A DNA stretch of 64,000 bases from Oceanobacillus damuensis (GTDB lineage: Bacteria; Bacillota; Bacilli; Bacillales; Amphibacillaceae). Below the pieces are notes generated by a model, which saw nothing but the letters and a program-made list of their open reading frames with translations, did not search any database and was not told the DNA's origin. Both the position numbers and the translations under genes were made by a program. Below, piece by piece: positions 18,825 to 29,400 of the stretch. The stretch is taken from NCBI RefSeq assembly GCF_001618145.1, contig NZ_LQNF01000016.1, positions 1 to 64,000 on the forward strand. Reading direction: 5' to 3'. Within the stretch, counting starts at the first letter, position 1; the number at the start of each line of letters is the position of its first letter.

Positions 18825-19868
18825 ATGACAAGCGCACCCAATACGTATGAAAATATATTGGAAATAAAAGATTTACAGACTTCATTTTTCACTAAAGATC
18901 TTGAAGTTAAGGCTGTTGATGGTGTTTCATTTACCATTCCTAAAGGAAAGATTCTTGGTGTCGTTGGTGAATCTGGTTCGGGAAAGAGTATTACTTCCCT
19001 CTCCATTCTCCGTTTAATTGAAGACCCAGGGAAAATTGTTGGTGGCGAAATCCGCTTCAAGGGCGAAAACCTTCTGGACAAAACTGAAGCTCAAATGCGT
19101 AAAATACGCGGAAACGAAATATCCATGATATTTCAGGAGCCGATGACATCCCTGAACCCTACCTTTACAGTAGGACAGCAAATTAGCGAATCTTACAAAA
19201 TACATCAGGGATTAAACAAAAAACAGGCAAAAGAGCGTTCCATTGAAATGCTGAAGCTTGTTGGAATCCCTTCACCTGAAAAACGTGTCGATCAATATCC
19301 ACATGAACTATCCGGCGGTATGAGACAAAGAGTAATGATTGCAATGGCGCTCGCCTGTGATCCGGATTTGCTTATTGCTGACGAGCCAACAACCGCGTTG
19401 GATGTAACAATTCAGGCACAAATTCTGGATTTGATGAAGGATTTACAGGAACGTCTCGGTATGGGGATTTTATTGATTACCCACGACCTCGGTGTCGTTG
19501 CAGAGACATGTGACTATGTAGCTGTCATGTATGCCGGTAAAGTAGTGGAATTCACAGATGCGAAAACCTTATTCAAGTCACCTAAACACCCTTATACAGT
19601 TGGTTTGATGAAATCAATTCCACCGCACGACCATGATATAGAGGGCGACCTTTCCGTTATTAGAGGTTCTGTGCCAAGTCCTGCAGAAATGCCGAAAGGG
19701 TGCCGATTTGCCCCTCGCTGCCCGTTTGCTACAGATCTTTGCAGAGAGAACCTGCCTGACCTGATAACAGATGAAGAAGGTAACCAAATTCGTTGCTGGA
19801 TCTATTCAGATGAATGGAATGGCGATCCGGAGGTGGATGTTCATGCAGAAACAGAAAGAACTACTTAA
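18825..19868 (+). CDS. Oligopeptide ABC transporter ATP-binding protein (DppD/OppD type)
   Basis: The 347-residue ATPase has Walker A GESGSGKS at about residue 46, the signature LSGGMRQRV, and Walker [13 protein letters not shown] followed by the H-loop [12 protein letters not shown]. The C-terminal oligopeptide extension is present, with a cysteine cluster ([14 protein letters not shown]). In this family that cluster can bind an iron-sulfur cluster. It partners with the DppF-like ATPase, whose start lies within its last 26 bases. Confidence 0.94.
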   Translation: MTSAPNTYENILEIKDLQTSFFTKDLEVKAVDGVSFTIPKGKILGVVGESGSGKSITSLSILRLIEDPGKIVGGEIRFKGENLLDKTEAQMRKIRGNEISMIFQEPMTSLNPTFTVGQQISESYKIHQGLNKKQAKERSIEMLKLVGIPSPEKRVDQYPHELSGGMRQRVMIAMALACDPDLLIADEPTTALDVTIQAQILDLMKDLQERLGMGILLITHDLGVVAETCDYVAVMYAGKVVEFTDAKTLFKSPKHPYTVGLMKSIPPHDHDIEGDLSVIRGSVPSPAEMPKGCRFAPRCPFATDLCRENLPDLITDEEGNQIRCWIYSDEWNGDPEVDVHAETERTT

Positions 19869-20862
19869 AGTTACCGACTTAAAACAATATTTCCCTATCA
19901 AAGGCGGAATCTTAGGCAGAACTGTAAATCATGTAAAAGCTGTTGACGGTGTATCCTTTACCATTTATGAAGGTGAAACGTTAAGTATTGTAGGTGAGTC
20001 CGGTTGCGGAAAATCAACAACTGGGAGAGCAATCCTCAGACTTGATGAACCAACAAGTGGTGAAGTGGAATTTGACGGGAATAATCTGCTTGATTACAGT
20101 AAAAAAGAGATGAATAAAGTAAGAAAAGATATGCAGATTATTTTCCAGGATCCATACGCATCCATCAATCCGCGCCATACAGTACGTCAGATACTGACGG
20201 AAGCAATGGAAATACAAAATTCCGTACCGAAACAGGAACGTAATGACCGTGTTCTTGAACTGATGCAAACTGTCGGTCTAGGGCCCCATCAGGCTGATCG
20301 TCTCCCACATGAATTCAGTGGAGGCCAACGTCAAAGAATTGGCATTGCCAGAGCACTTTCTGTTGACCCTCAGCTGATCATTGCCGATGAAGCTGTATCA
20401 GCGTTGGACGTATCCATCCAGGCTCAGGTCATTAATCTGCTTAAAAAGCTTCAGCGTGACTTTAAATTGACGTACCTGTTTATTTCCCACGACTTAGGAG
20501 TTGTCCGTCACATTTCTGATAGAATAATTGTTATGTATCTAGGAAAAATCGTTGAAATAGCTGATAAAAAATCATTGTTCAACAATCAGATGCATCCATA
20601 TACGAAGGCACTGCTTTCTGCAATCCCTAGTACAAATACAGAGGTTAAAAGAGAGCGAATCATCCTAAAGGGGGATGTGCCTTCTCCAATTGATCCACCT
20701 GCCGGCTGCAGATTCCATACACGCTGCCCATTTGCCACAGACCTCTGCAGAACAGAGGTACCAGAACTTCGCAATGGAGACGGAATGACGGATGGCCACA
20801 TGGCCGCCTGCCATTATATGGAAGAAATCAAAAACGGGGAGCATCAGCCGACGGTTGTTTAA
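19843..20862 (+). CDS. Oligopeptide ABC transporter ATP-binding protein (DppF/OppF type)
   Basis: The 339-residue second ATPase has Walker A GESGCGKS, signature FSGGQRQRI, Walker [13 protein letters not shown], and the C-terminal cysteine set [15 protein letters not shown] start at ATG 19843 because GGAGG (19829-19833) is 9 bases away. Other in-frame ATGs further upstream lie deep inside the preceding gene. The overlap of 26 bases with the DppD-like gene implies translational coupling. A strong terminator follows. Confidence 0.93.
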   Translation: MQKQKELLKVTDLKQYFPIKGGILGRTVNHVKAVDGVSFTIYEGETLSIVGESGCGKSTTGRAILRLDEPTSGEVEFDGNNLLDYSKKEMNKVRKDMQIIFQDPYASINPRHTVRQILTEAMEIQNSVPKQERNDRVLELMQTVGLGPHQADRLPHEFSGGQRQRIGIARALSVDPQLIIADEAVSALDVSIQAQVINLLKKLQRDFKLTYLFISHDLGVVRHISDRIIVMYLGKIVEIADKKSLFNNQMHPYTKALLSAIPSTNTEVKRERIILKGDVPSPIDPPAGCRFHTRCPFATDLCRTEVPELRNGDGMTDGHMAACHYMEEIKNGEHQPTVV

Positions 20863-20871
20863 TACGTTGAA

Positions 20872-20904
20872 AAAAGACTCTATTCATAGCGAATAGAGTC
20901 TTTT
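20872..20904 (+). terminator. Terminator of the oligopeptide permease/ATPase operon
   Basis: AAAAGACTCTATTC (20872-20885) pairs with GAATAGAGTCTTTT (20891-20904), a 14-bp perfect stem with a 5-base loop. Confidence 0.9.
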
Positions 20905-20915
20905 ACTTTTAAAAA

Positions 20916-20955
20916 AATAAGCTCAGAATGGTGAATTCACCATTCTGAGCTTATT
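20916..20955 (-). terminator. 40-bp perfect palindrome, terminator of the binding-protein gene
   Basis: The 20-base arm AATAAGCTCAGAATGGTGAA (20916-20935) is followed immediately by its exact reverse complement (20936-20955), centred on GAATTC. It is 11 bases beyond the stop of the minus-strand binding-protein gene and next to the plus-strand terminator. Confidence 0.8.
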
Positions 20956-20966
20956 CCTATTCACGT

Positions 20967-22595
20967 TTATTGTTCGATATAAACTTCCTGCAATTGAAGG
21001 ATACCCGTTGGAAGTTGGGTTAGTCCCTTAACTGAATCACTTACACCCAATATATAATCCTGGTGATGAACATAAAGCATCGGTGCGATATCTACAAGCA
21101 TTTCCTGAATCTCACTGTATAATTCAAGACGTGTATCTGGATCTGGCTCCTGACGTGCTTGATCTAGCAAAGCATCTAACTCAGGGTCTGCAGTAAATGT
21201 GCGGTTACCTGGTTCTCCGATGTTATCAGAGTGAAGTAATGCATACAATCCATAGTCCGCATCCCCAGTAACAGTTGACCAGCCAAGGATAAACATTTCG
21301 TGCTCTCCATTTGCAGTCTGCTCCAGGTAAGCACCCCATTCTACAACTTCAATTTCAATATCAATTCCGAATTCTTCAAGCTGTGCCTGAATGTTAGTTG
21401 CTGTATCAATTCGTTCCTGATTATCATTTGTCCATAGAGTAGTAGAGAATCCATCTTCATATCCTGCTTCTGCCAATAGTTCTCTTGCAGCATCCGGGTC
21501 ATACTCAAGTCCGGACACATTCTCATCATACCCGAAAACATCCGGTGCCAATGGTCCTGCAGCCGGGGTTCCGATACCGTCATAAATACCGTTGATAATT
21601 TGTTCTCTGTCTATTGCCATATTGATTGCCTGACGGACAAGCGGATCATCGAATGGCTCTTTTTCCATATTGAATCCAATATAAGACAATCCAACACTAC
21701 CTTGCTGTGCTACACTTGCACCATCCATCGCTTCCACCTGTGCAACGTCATTCGGGCTGATTGGATTGGCGATATGTGATTCCCCTGTGTCCAGTTCAGC
21801 AACACGGGTCAACCCCTCACTTACAACTTTAAATGTAACAGAGTCAAGCTTTGCAGGCTCACCCCAGTAATCTTCGTTTTTAACGAGTGTAATATCAGTT
21901 CCAGCGTTCCACTCCTCAAACTTGAAGAAACCTGTACCAATTGGATTTTCATTAATTACGCTCCCTGGCTCTTCCCCTTCTTCCATTGCAGCATAGTCTG
22001 CCTTTATTTGTTCCAAGGATACCATTGCTCCACCACTATGTGCTAAGTGAGCTGGAAGTGGAGAGAAAGGAAACTCAGTAGTAAAGCGGACAGTATAGTC
22101 ATCCACTATTTCGATATCCGTAACCATATCGTAAAGGAAAGCACGTGGTGATGCCACATCCGGATCCAATATACGCTCGATGTTAGCTTTAACTACCTCC
22201 GCATTAAACTCGGAACCGTCATGAAATATTACTCCTTCGCGAAGCTTGAATTCCCAAGTTGAATCGTCAACAGGTTCCCAGCTCTCAGCCAGGCTAGGCT
22301 GTACTTCCATATTTTCATCTTGCTTTATTAGTGATTCATAAATATTTGCCTGTACATCACTTGAAGGTACATCATTTGAACCGGCAGGATCCAAGGATAC
22401 TGCATCAGACAGGTTGGCAATTACCAGGTTTCCACCAGTACCATCTCCACCTTCAGTTCCTTCTGTGCCTTCTGTTTCTTCAGCACTGTCATCTTCTGTT
22501 CCTGACTCGTCCGGTTCGCTCGCACAAGCAACAAGTACTACACTCAGCAGTAAACCAAAAACAAGTAATAAAAGTGACTTTTTGGAAAACTTCAT
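20967..22595 (-). CDS. Oligopeptide ABC transporter substrate-binding lipoprotein (DppE/OppA type)
   Basis: The 542-residue lipoprotein has a signal peptide ending in VVLVAC and a Glu/Asp/Gly/Thr-rich linker. An SBP family 5 domain follows, with the starting motif LSDAVSLDPAGSNDVPSS and the conserved WEFKLREGVIFHDGSEFNA. It captures peptides for the permease encoded convergently. I start at ATG 22595 (GGGGGTC upstream); 11 more codons upstream lack support. Its own transcript is convergent to the permease operon, so its dose can be set independently. Confidence 0.93.
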   Translation of the reverse strand: MKFSKKSLLLLVFGLLLSVVLVACASEPDESGTEDDSAEETEGTEGTEGGDGTGGNLVIANLSDAVSLDPAGSNDVPSSDVQANIYESLIKQDENMEVQPSLAESWEPVDDSTWEFKLREGVIFHDGSEFNAEVVKANIERILDPDVASPRAFLYDMVTDIEIVDDYTVRFTTEFPFSPLPAHLAHSGGAMVSLEQIKADYAAMEEGEEPGSVINENPIGTGFFKFEEWNAGTDITLVKNEDYWGEPAKLDSVTFKVVSEGLTRVAELDTGESHIANPISPNDVAQVEAMDGASVAQQGSVGLSYIGFNMEKEPFDDPLVRQAINMAIDREQIINGIYDGIGTPAAGPLAPDVFGYDENVSGLEYDPDAARELLAEAGYEDGFSTTLWTNDNQERIDTATNIQAQLEEFGIDIEIEVVEWGAYLEQTANGEHEMFILGWSTVTGDADYGLYALLHSDNIGEPGNRTFTADPELDALLDQARQEPDPDTRLELYSEIQEMLVDIAPMLYVHHQDYILGVSDSVKGLTQLPTGILQLQEVYIEQ

Positions 22596-22873
22596 ATTAA
22601 TCTGACCCCCATTTCTTTTGATAGCCATTAAATTATGTAAAAAAGGCTACTCAATGTTTATATTAACCTATTATTCTAAAAATTACAATCAAATTGTATT
22701 CTCCTTCTTCACTGAATATTTTTTCATAGATTGGAAATGTAATCGGTTTTATTGTCACTAAGGAGGGAGGATTAGACAGAAATTTAAAGTGATTTCTTGA
22801 CAATATTAAGAAAATTCAATATGATAGTTGCTAATAATACTTCCATACTTGTGCCAATGAAAGGGGGAAGGAA

Positions 22874-23662
22874 ATGAGTCTTGCAAAATTGGAATCTGCC
22901 TTGCTTTCGTTAATAAACGATGATAGAGAAAACTTCTCCATAGCCGTACATACCGATGAAGGTAATATTAACATAAATGCCGATAAACCAAGACAATCCG
23001 CTAGTCTCGCTAAATTATTCATTTTGGCTAAAGTGTACGAGCAGGTGGAGACCGGTTCCCTTTTATTAGACAAACTCGTTTACATTGATTCCAAGAAAAT
23101 GGTCGGTGGATCAGGAGTCATCAGCTATTTAACGAACTGCCATGTATACAGTTATCAGAATCTGGTTGAACTGATGACGATTGTGTCCGACAATACTGCC
23201 TCCAACATTTTACTGGAAACAATTGGCGCGGAACAGACAAATCAATTTGCAAGAAAGCTCGGTTGCAGCAATACGAACCTTGGAAGAAATTTCATGGATC
23301 AGGTCTCTCGAATGGACGGTTTTGAAAACGTTACCACAGCCTGTGATGTATGCAACTTACTCACCCACTTTTCAAGGGAAAATGGCTTTTTTACAGAAAA
23401 CAGCAGAAGGAATATAAAGAAGATACTTGGCAATCAGCAATTTAACAGTAAACTTTCCAGTTATCACCAATACGATTCAACCATTAAAATATATCATAAG
23501 ACTGGTGAATTACAAGGTGTCGAACATGACGCTGCCATTATGGAAGCTAACGGCAACACGATGGAGGTCGCCGTACTGACCGAAGGCTGGAGCAATAATG
23601 GTATGGCACAGTACTATCTAGCCGAAATTGGAAGGATGTTAAGAAATTATTTAGTCAGCTGA
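22874..23662 (+). CDS. Signal-less serine hydrolase of class A beta-lactamase fold
   Basis: The 262 residues carry the three active-site motifs of penicillin-recognising serine enzymes: S-L-A-K at about residues 43-46 (SASLAKLF), S-D-N at about 107-109 (VSDNTASN) and K-T-G at about 216-218 (HKTGELQG). There is no signal peptide or membrane segment, so unlike true beta-lactamases it probably acts in the cytoplasm. It is divergent from the peptide-binding protein gene and 40 bp before a regulator gene. A peptide or amide hydrolase acting on imported peptides or muropeptides is a plausible inference. AAAGGGGGAAGG precedes the ATG. Confidence 0.82.
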   Translation: MSLAKLESALLSLINDDRENFSIAVHTDEGNININADKPRQSASLAKLFILAKVYEQVETGSLLLDKLVYIDSKKMVGGSGVISYLTNCHVYSYQNLVELMTIVSDNTASNILLETIGAEQTNQFARKLGCSNTNLGRNFMDQVSRMDGFENVTTACDVCNLLTHFSRENGFFTENSRRNIKKILGNQQFNSKLSSYHQYDSTIKIYHKTGELQGVEHDAAIMEANGNTMEVAVLTEGWSNNGMAQYYLAEIGRMLRNYLVS

Positions 23663-23702
23663 CTTTTAACAGCAAACTTTTATAAGATAGGAGTGTATTC
23701 AA

Positions 23703-24992
23703 TTGAATACAAAAATTGCGGTATTTGGCCGACCGGAAACCATAGACCGGGTTGTTGCTTTAACTGAAGGATATGTCGAAATAGAAATCCTGCCTTTTTC
23801 ATACTCTCATTCGAGGGAAGTTCCGGAATTGGTTGAAAGGGCTTTCATGTGTGATGTCTACTTATTTACAGGGTCGCTTTCCTACATTTATGCGAAAGAC
23901 AAGATTAAAAGAAAGAGCCTTCCCGCGGTGCACATCGCCCATGATGAGTATATGATTCTTACTTCTTTCTACCGGTTAAGAAATATCTTCAATCAGGAGC
24001 TCGACAGGATATCGATTGATATTTTCAATGGTAAATATCTGAGGGAAGTTGCAGAGGAGCTCGGCTTTGAAGGTAAATCCATCTATTCGTATAGCTTTGG
24101 GAAAGATCCCCAGCCTGATATTGATCAAATTGCCAATTTCCATAAAAAAAATTGGGAAGAAGGTAAGATTGATAATGTTCTTACATGCTCCAGAGAAGTG
24201 GAATCCCATATGAAAGATGCCGGTATACCAGTAATCTGCATGAGCATACCCGATATAAACATCAAAAGGGCAATTGAACAGGCAAAATCCCTTACAGACC
24301 TGAAGAAAACTACTGGAACACAGCTTGTCACCGGTTATATACGGATAAAGGAATCGGAAACCGAATCAGAAGATAATCAACAGTCATATGAACAAAATCT
24401 TTATCACTTAAAAGACATTTTAGCAGGTTTTGCACAACGCACGGATTCTTTTCTTTCCCATAACAGAAACGACCAATTTGTTCTGGTGGGAACGAAAAAG
24501 CTGCTCGATCACCTGCAGAACCATTATCGTGACTTCCCTCTCATGAGAGAGATTGGATCAACGATAGATATGACAATTGATATGGGATTCGGACTCGGAT
24601 TAACTGCCAAAGAATCGGAAGCACACGCACTGCTGGCAATGGAAAAATGCGGCAAAGACAAAAGAAGCCTCAGTTATATTGTAAATGAAAGAAAAGACAT
24701 CATCGGACCAATCGGCATCAAACGGGACATCGATACATCCCGTCTGTTTCATGAACTGATTCATAAAGCCCGTTTGAATAATGAGCTATCCTATAATTTT
24801 ATAGACTTCATTACGGAAAGAAATAACGAACCATTTTCATCAAATGACATTGCCAGCTATTATAAAGTTACAAAGCGAAGTGCTGAACGCACGGTGAACA
24901 AGCTGCTTTCAGGGGATGTCATTAAAGTATCGGGTGAGGAACGTCCATATTTAAAAGGAAGGCCTCGTAAATTATTTACACTGAACCAATAG
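23703..24992 (+). CDS. Putative transcription regulator with GGDEF-like middle and C-terminal winged helix
   Basis: I do not recognise a named family for these 429 residues. The N-terminal about 170 residues resemble a Rossmann-like receiver/sensor (VFGRPETIDRVVALTEGY...). The middle (about 205-345) has the layout of a nucleotide-cyclase/GGDEF-like fold without catalytic residues (TGYIRIKES..., GFGLGLTAKESEAHALLAMEKCGKD). The C-terminus (about 365-428) is a helix-turn-helix (SSNDIASYYKVTKRSAERTVNKL) ending in KGRPRKLF. The start is TTG after AGGAGTG. It lies 40 bp behind the serine hydrolase, and may control that gene and the peptide transporter. Confidence 0.6.
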   Translation: MNTKIAVFGRPETIDRVVALTEGYVEIEILPFSYSHSREVPELVERAFMCDVYLFTGSLSYIYAKDKIKRKSLPAVHIAHDEYMILTSFYRLRNIFNQELDRISIDIFNGKYLREVAEELGFEGKSIYSYSFGKDPQPDIDQIANFHKKNWEEGKIDNVLTCSREVESHMKDAGIPVICMSIPDINIKRAIEQAKSLTDLKKTTGTQLVTGYIRIKESETESEDNQQSYEQNLYHLKDILAGFAQRTDSFLSHNRNDQFVLVGTKKLLDHLQNHYRDFPLMREIGSTIDMTIDMGFGLGLTAKESEAHALLAMEKCGKDKRSLSYIVNERKDIIGPIGIKRDIDTSRLFHELIHKARLNNELSYNFIDFITERNNEPFSSNDIASYYKVTKRSAERTVNKLLSGDVIKVSGEERPYLKGRPRKLFTLNQ

Positions 24993-25073
24993 CAACAAAT
25001 CGAGCAATAGAGCCTAACAACGGAAATAAATAACTGCAGGAGCAGGTGGTGCATACCCTTCTCCTTCAATTAT

Positions 25074-25400
25074 TTATTTTTCCAGCTCGAACGCATTATT
25101 TTTCATTAATATTCCGATCGCATCATTAAGGTCGTCTTCCTCTATTTGTCCTTCAATTAAATGTGTTAGAGGCGCATCACTGTCCTGTGAAGCTTCTTCC
25201 CCACCAACTTTATTGAGACCGACTGTTCCAGTTACTCCCCAGGTTGGGCCTATTGGGGCAATTGGTATATATCTTGGATTCTCATCTGTTGCGGGAATCT
25301 GATCGACAATTAAATTGGTCACCTTAAGTGTTTTTAGTGCAGAACGGGCTGATTCGGCATCATTCTCTGATTTGAAATAAGCAAGTATTTTTCTTGCCAT
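25074..25400 (-). CDS. Small cytoplasmic protein, family not recognised
   Basis: The 108 residues start with a beta-alpha-beta-like segment (RKILAYFKSENDAESARSALKTL), which recalls the flexible-dosage or YflT-type stress proteins. A glycine-rich loop (IAPIGPTWGVTGTVGL) and an acidic C-terminus follow. I start at the ATG at 25400 because AAAGGATG lies in front; an ATG four codons earlier overlaps that site. No operon partner. Function unknown. Confidence 0.6.
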   Translation of the reverse strand: MARKILAYFKSENDAESARSALKTLKVTNLIVDQIPATDENPRYIPIAPIGPTWGVTGTVGLNKVGGEEASQDSDAPLTHLIEGQIEEDDLNDAIGILMKNNAFELEK

Positions 25401-25479
25401 GAAAACCAACATCCTTTCGTGCGCTATTTCTATTCTATTTTCCCCGATTTATTGCGATGCAAACAAAAGTCTCAACATT

Positions 25480-26110
25480 CGCACCAAGAAAATTAGCTTA
25501 AACAGTTAACTGGGTTAAACTTGGAAGGTCTCTAATAATCCCCTTGCAAACCTGATGAAAAAAGGCTATTCACAAGATATTTTTCTTTTTTATTACTGCA
25601 TAGTTGATATAAAATGCGAAGTAAATTAAGTTTATTCTTGGAGATAAGTGCTCTTGCCGCCGTCCGGGATCGCTCTGGGCGGATGCGCATCCTTAGGGCA
25701 CGGCCTCAGCCTCCTCGAGAAAACCACTCTGCGGGGTCTTCGGACACGTGCTATTCCCGCAGGACAAGGAACGCTTCGTCAGCATTCGCATCGCACGAAG
25801 AAAATTGGTTTGTATTTTCGAGGAGTCACCGCCCGCCGCTCACCCGGACTGGTAAAGCTGTGTATTACTAGTTTAGCTATTGCACAGGTAGTAAGTGACA
25901 GCAATCCGCTAACCAGCTCTGGGAAATACACGGAGACTTCTGCGGGAAGAGAGGCATAGGTGAGACACTGAAATGCGTTAGCATGAAGGGGCTCACCAGC
26001 CGCCCGCGAAATGCGCAGTGTATTTCCCAGAGCGGTAGCCGGAGTAACTTGCTTCCATTATCAGCTAAAGATTTAGCGTAAACAGAAGTTACGTCGCATC
26101 TTACACAAAC
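25480..26110. repeat. Composite hairpin element copy R4 (box E, module B, module A)
   Basis: This is the most complete copy. Box E is inverted at 25480-25575 and the left terminal repeat TATAAAATGCGAAGTAA is at 25608-25624. Module B runs from GTCCGGG (25662-25668) to its partner CCCGGAC (25843-25849). Module A runs from CTCTGGGAAATACAC (25917-25931) to 26018-26032, and the right terminal repeat AAGTTACGTCGCAT is at 26086-26099. Module B here has an extra segment of about 60 bases compared with R5. No transposase or other real gene lies inside. The following stretch, 26111-26385, shows no gene or RNA signature. Confidence 0.8.
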
Positions 26111-26385
26111 TGCAAATAAAAAGCTGTAAAACTAAAAGAACGATGGGGATAGGTTTATCCAGAGTGCTCAGTGAAAATAGTTAATCCAAAGTCAACTTGA
26201 GCAGTGCAACTCACGCTCTCTGCCAAGGCTCACTTATCCATTTCCTTCTGTGAAAGTTGAGCAAAAATCTAATACCGGAATTGCCTGGTATGAAAGAAGG
26301 TCAAAGAGTTGTTTAACCGTTCACACGCTTGGATGTTTAAATGTTGGTTTAACGAAAAAAGGGAATCCTATCCAGAACATGAAAA

Positions 26386-26405
26386 AGAGACACAAATGTG
26401 CCTCT
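26386..26405 (-). terminator. Terminator of the SNF2 helicase gene
   Basis: AGAGACAC (26386-26393) and GTGCCTCT (26398-26405) form a short stem. On the minus strand it is followed by CTTTTTC. Confidence 0.55.
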
Positions 26406-26406
26406 C

Positions 26407-29400
26407 CTACAGACTCAGCAGTTCTCTGACATCTTCTTCACTCAGACTGGAAAGCATTGTTTCACCTGGCTGAATGACCTGATCAATCAATTCCCTTTTC
26501 TTCTGCTGTAAATCATAAATTTTTTCTTCTATCGTTCCTTCTGTTACAAGTCGTATCACTTGAACCACGTTTTTCTGACCGAAACGGTGTGCCCGACCAG
26601 TAGCCTGATCTTCCACGGCGGGATTCCACCATAAGTCATATAAAATAACAGTATCTGCCCCGGTAAGATTCAAGCCGGTACCTCCAGCTTTCAGGGAGAT
26701 AAGGAATATGTTGTTTTCTCCATTATTAAATCGTTCACTAAGCTCAACCCTTTCTTTGGAAGGCGTTTGCCCATGAAGATAAAAATAACCATACCCTTCT
26801 TTTTCCAAACGTTCTTTTATAATTTCATGCATGCTTGTAAACTGGGAAAAAATCAGCATACGTTTTCCACTTTCCATTGCTGTTTTCACTGTTTCCATTA
26901 ATTGTTCAAGCTTGCCTGAATGTGCTTCATAATTTTCGATGAACAGAGCAGGATGACAACAGATTTGGCGCAGCCTGGTCAGACCTGCAAGGATTTTCAT
27001 CCTGTTCTGGTTAAAACCATTGTCTTGGAATGATTGTGCCGCCTCCTGCTGTACCTGCCTCAAATAGCCGACATATAGATCCTTCTGCTCTTTTGTCAGC
27101 TCAGAGACATGGACCGACTCAATCTTATCAGGAAGCTCTTTCAATACATCCTTTTTCAGTCTCCTCAAGATAAACGGACGAGTAAGCATAGCTATTTTCT
27201 CATTTGATAATTGTTTAAAGCTCCGGTGGTTAGGCATTAACCCCGGTAAAACAACCTGGAAAATCGCCCACAATTCATCGATTGAGTTTTCAATTGGTGT
27301 TCCACTCAAAGCAAACCGACGTGTTGCTGTTATCTCCCGAATGGCTTTTGATGTTTTTGTGGCATAATTTTTAATATATTGTGCTTCATCCAAAATCATT
27401 GTTTGGAAAGTAATTTCCCGGTAATATTCAATATCCTGTCTCATTGTTGCATAGGAGGTGATCCAGACGTCAACATCTCCCGATTTTTCAATCAATTGAT
27501 GACGTTCGTCAGGTATGCCAGTCAGAACCACTGTAGAAAGACTCGGTGCAAACTTTTCGAATTCATTTTTCCAATTATAGACGACAGACGATGGAGCGAC
27601 GATTACATGCGGTCCAATTGTTTCCCCTTCTGTTTCAGATGCAATGTAAGCGATGCTTTGTAACGTTTTCCCCAGCCCCATATCATCGGCAAGGATTCCT
27701 CCCAGATGATAATTGCTCAATGACTTGAACCACTGGAATCCTGTCATTTGATAATTGCGTAATGATGCCTGAAGTGTTTCCGGCAGTTCATATACCTGAT
27801 CTTCCGGTGATTTCAGATGATTCAGCAGTTGCCGAAATGACGGATCATAATTCTTTTTTGTATCGATCAGTTCATCCAGTTGGGCACCACGATACACTGG
27901 GATATGAACATTTCCATTATGCAGATCATTCTTATGGATATCCATATCATCGAAAAATCGTTTCATGGAAGAGAACTCTTCGCCTTCCAGCGATAATAGC
28001 TCCCCGCTGCCCAGCCGGTAGTACCGTTTCTTCTCGATGACTGCATTAAGAATTTCATTAATTTCCGAGTCATTTACACCGTTAATATCAAAACCAATTT
28101 CCAAAAGATTGGACGAAGATTCAAGACGCACACTTGTACTTGGTAGTGGCTCATTTTCAGCAATCATTCCGCGTATATCCTGTGTTAAGTACAATTCAAC
28201 ATAGTCATTCAGCAAAGGCAATACATGATAAAGGAAATCATATAGCTCTTCCTCCTCCGCTTCAATGTATAAATCCTTCCCATTGTAATGGAAATTGGCA
28301 TGCTCAATCAGCTGCATAATTTGCTGTTCCTTCTCCACATCACGAATGATGATGACATCATTATTCTCTTTGCGTCCAGTGAATGGGTCTACCGTCTGAT
28401 CACCGTAATGGTACTCCAATTTGCCCGTAATCCAGGCATTTTTCACTTCCAGATATAGCTTTGCACTTAATGGTACCTGGATAATCTCTGCAGTGATCGT
28501 TTCCTCTAACTCGACATTACCGATTTTCTTTAATGAAGGCATTACTTCCGATAAGAAAGTATCCGCCTGGGCTTTGCTGATTGGAAGCTCAAGGTCATTC
28601 ATGCCAAATCGTGAAATTTCCTCCAATATCCGAACCTGTTCTTTGGCTGGATAATAGAATATCCCTTGATGGAACAGCATTTCATACAATTGAAAATACG
28701 TTGCTCCTTCAGCATCTCCGATTTTCAGCATCAAATCATTGCGTTCGTTTTTCGTTACAGAAAAGTTAAATGGCAATGAATCCTCCGCGATCATGACATT
28801 CTGAAAGCTTTTGTTCTTTGTCTCAACTGTAAAGTCCCTTTCGGATAGTTTTTCAATAAGCTCTTTGGCGGCAAGCGGAGGAATCGTTAAATATCTTTTA
28901 TCACCACTGTTTCCCTCCAACGTAAAAGTGGAGGAATAGCTTTGGTAAATTTTTTCATTCTGTTTAATGTCAAACAGCATCTCAAAAATCTCGTAATCCT
29001 TTTGCAGGAAATAATGGGTTTCAGGATTATACGTAAATTTTTTCGTGAAATAGTGATCACGTCCAAGAAGCACATCACTTAAAAACTCCAAGGCATCCTT
29101 CACAACATAGCAATGCTTTTCACCGGTCCTTATTTCCAGCTGCAGCTTCTTATCAAAGCTCCATCTGCAGTAATACTCGACATGCATGGGAATTTTATCC
29201 GTCAAAATATTCGACGTCCCATTCTGCTGCGGAACCTGGCTTAAAGCTTGTATAAAGCTGTTTGTCAGCTGATAATTAGGTTTGACAGCTGCATTCGGTG
29301 CAGTCGATTCCATATTGACAATGCTGATCAGTGTCGCAGCTATATGCTTGCAGGAGCCAAACGTTTCAAATGCAGGGCAGTCACAATATGTTTCAATGGA

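Noticed and set aside
20916-20955. 40-bp perfect palindrome as a special regulatory site
   Set aside because: It lies exactly between two convergent gene ends beside another terminator. A terminator role for the minus-strand gene explains it.
25614-25959. Two overlapping plus-strand frames of 85 and 103 codons
   Set aside because: They run through hairpin modules of the dispersed element. Similar frames appear in other copies (33277-33559, 45858-46142) and follow the repeat, not codon use.
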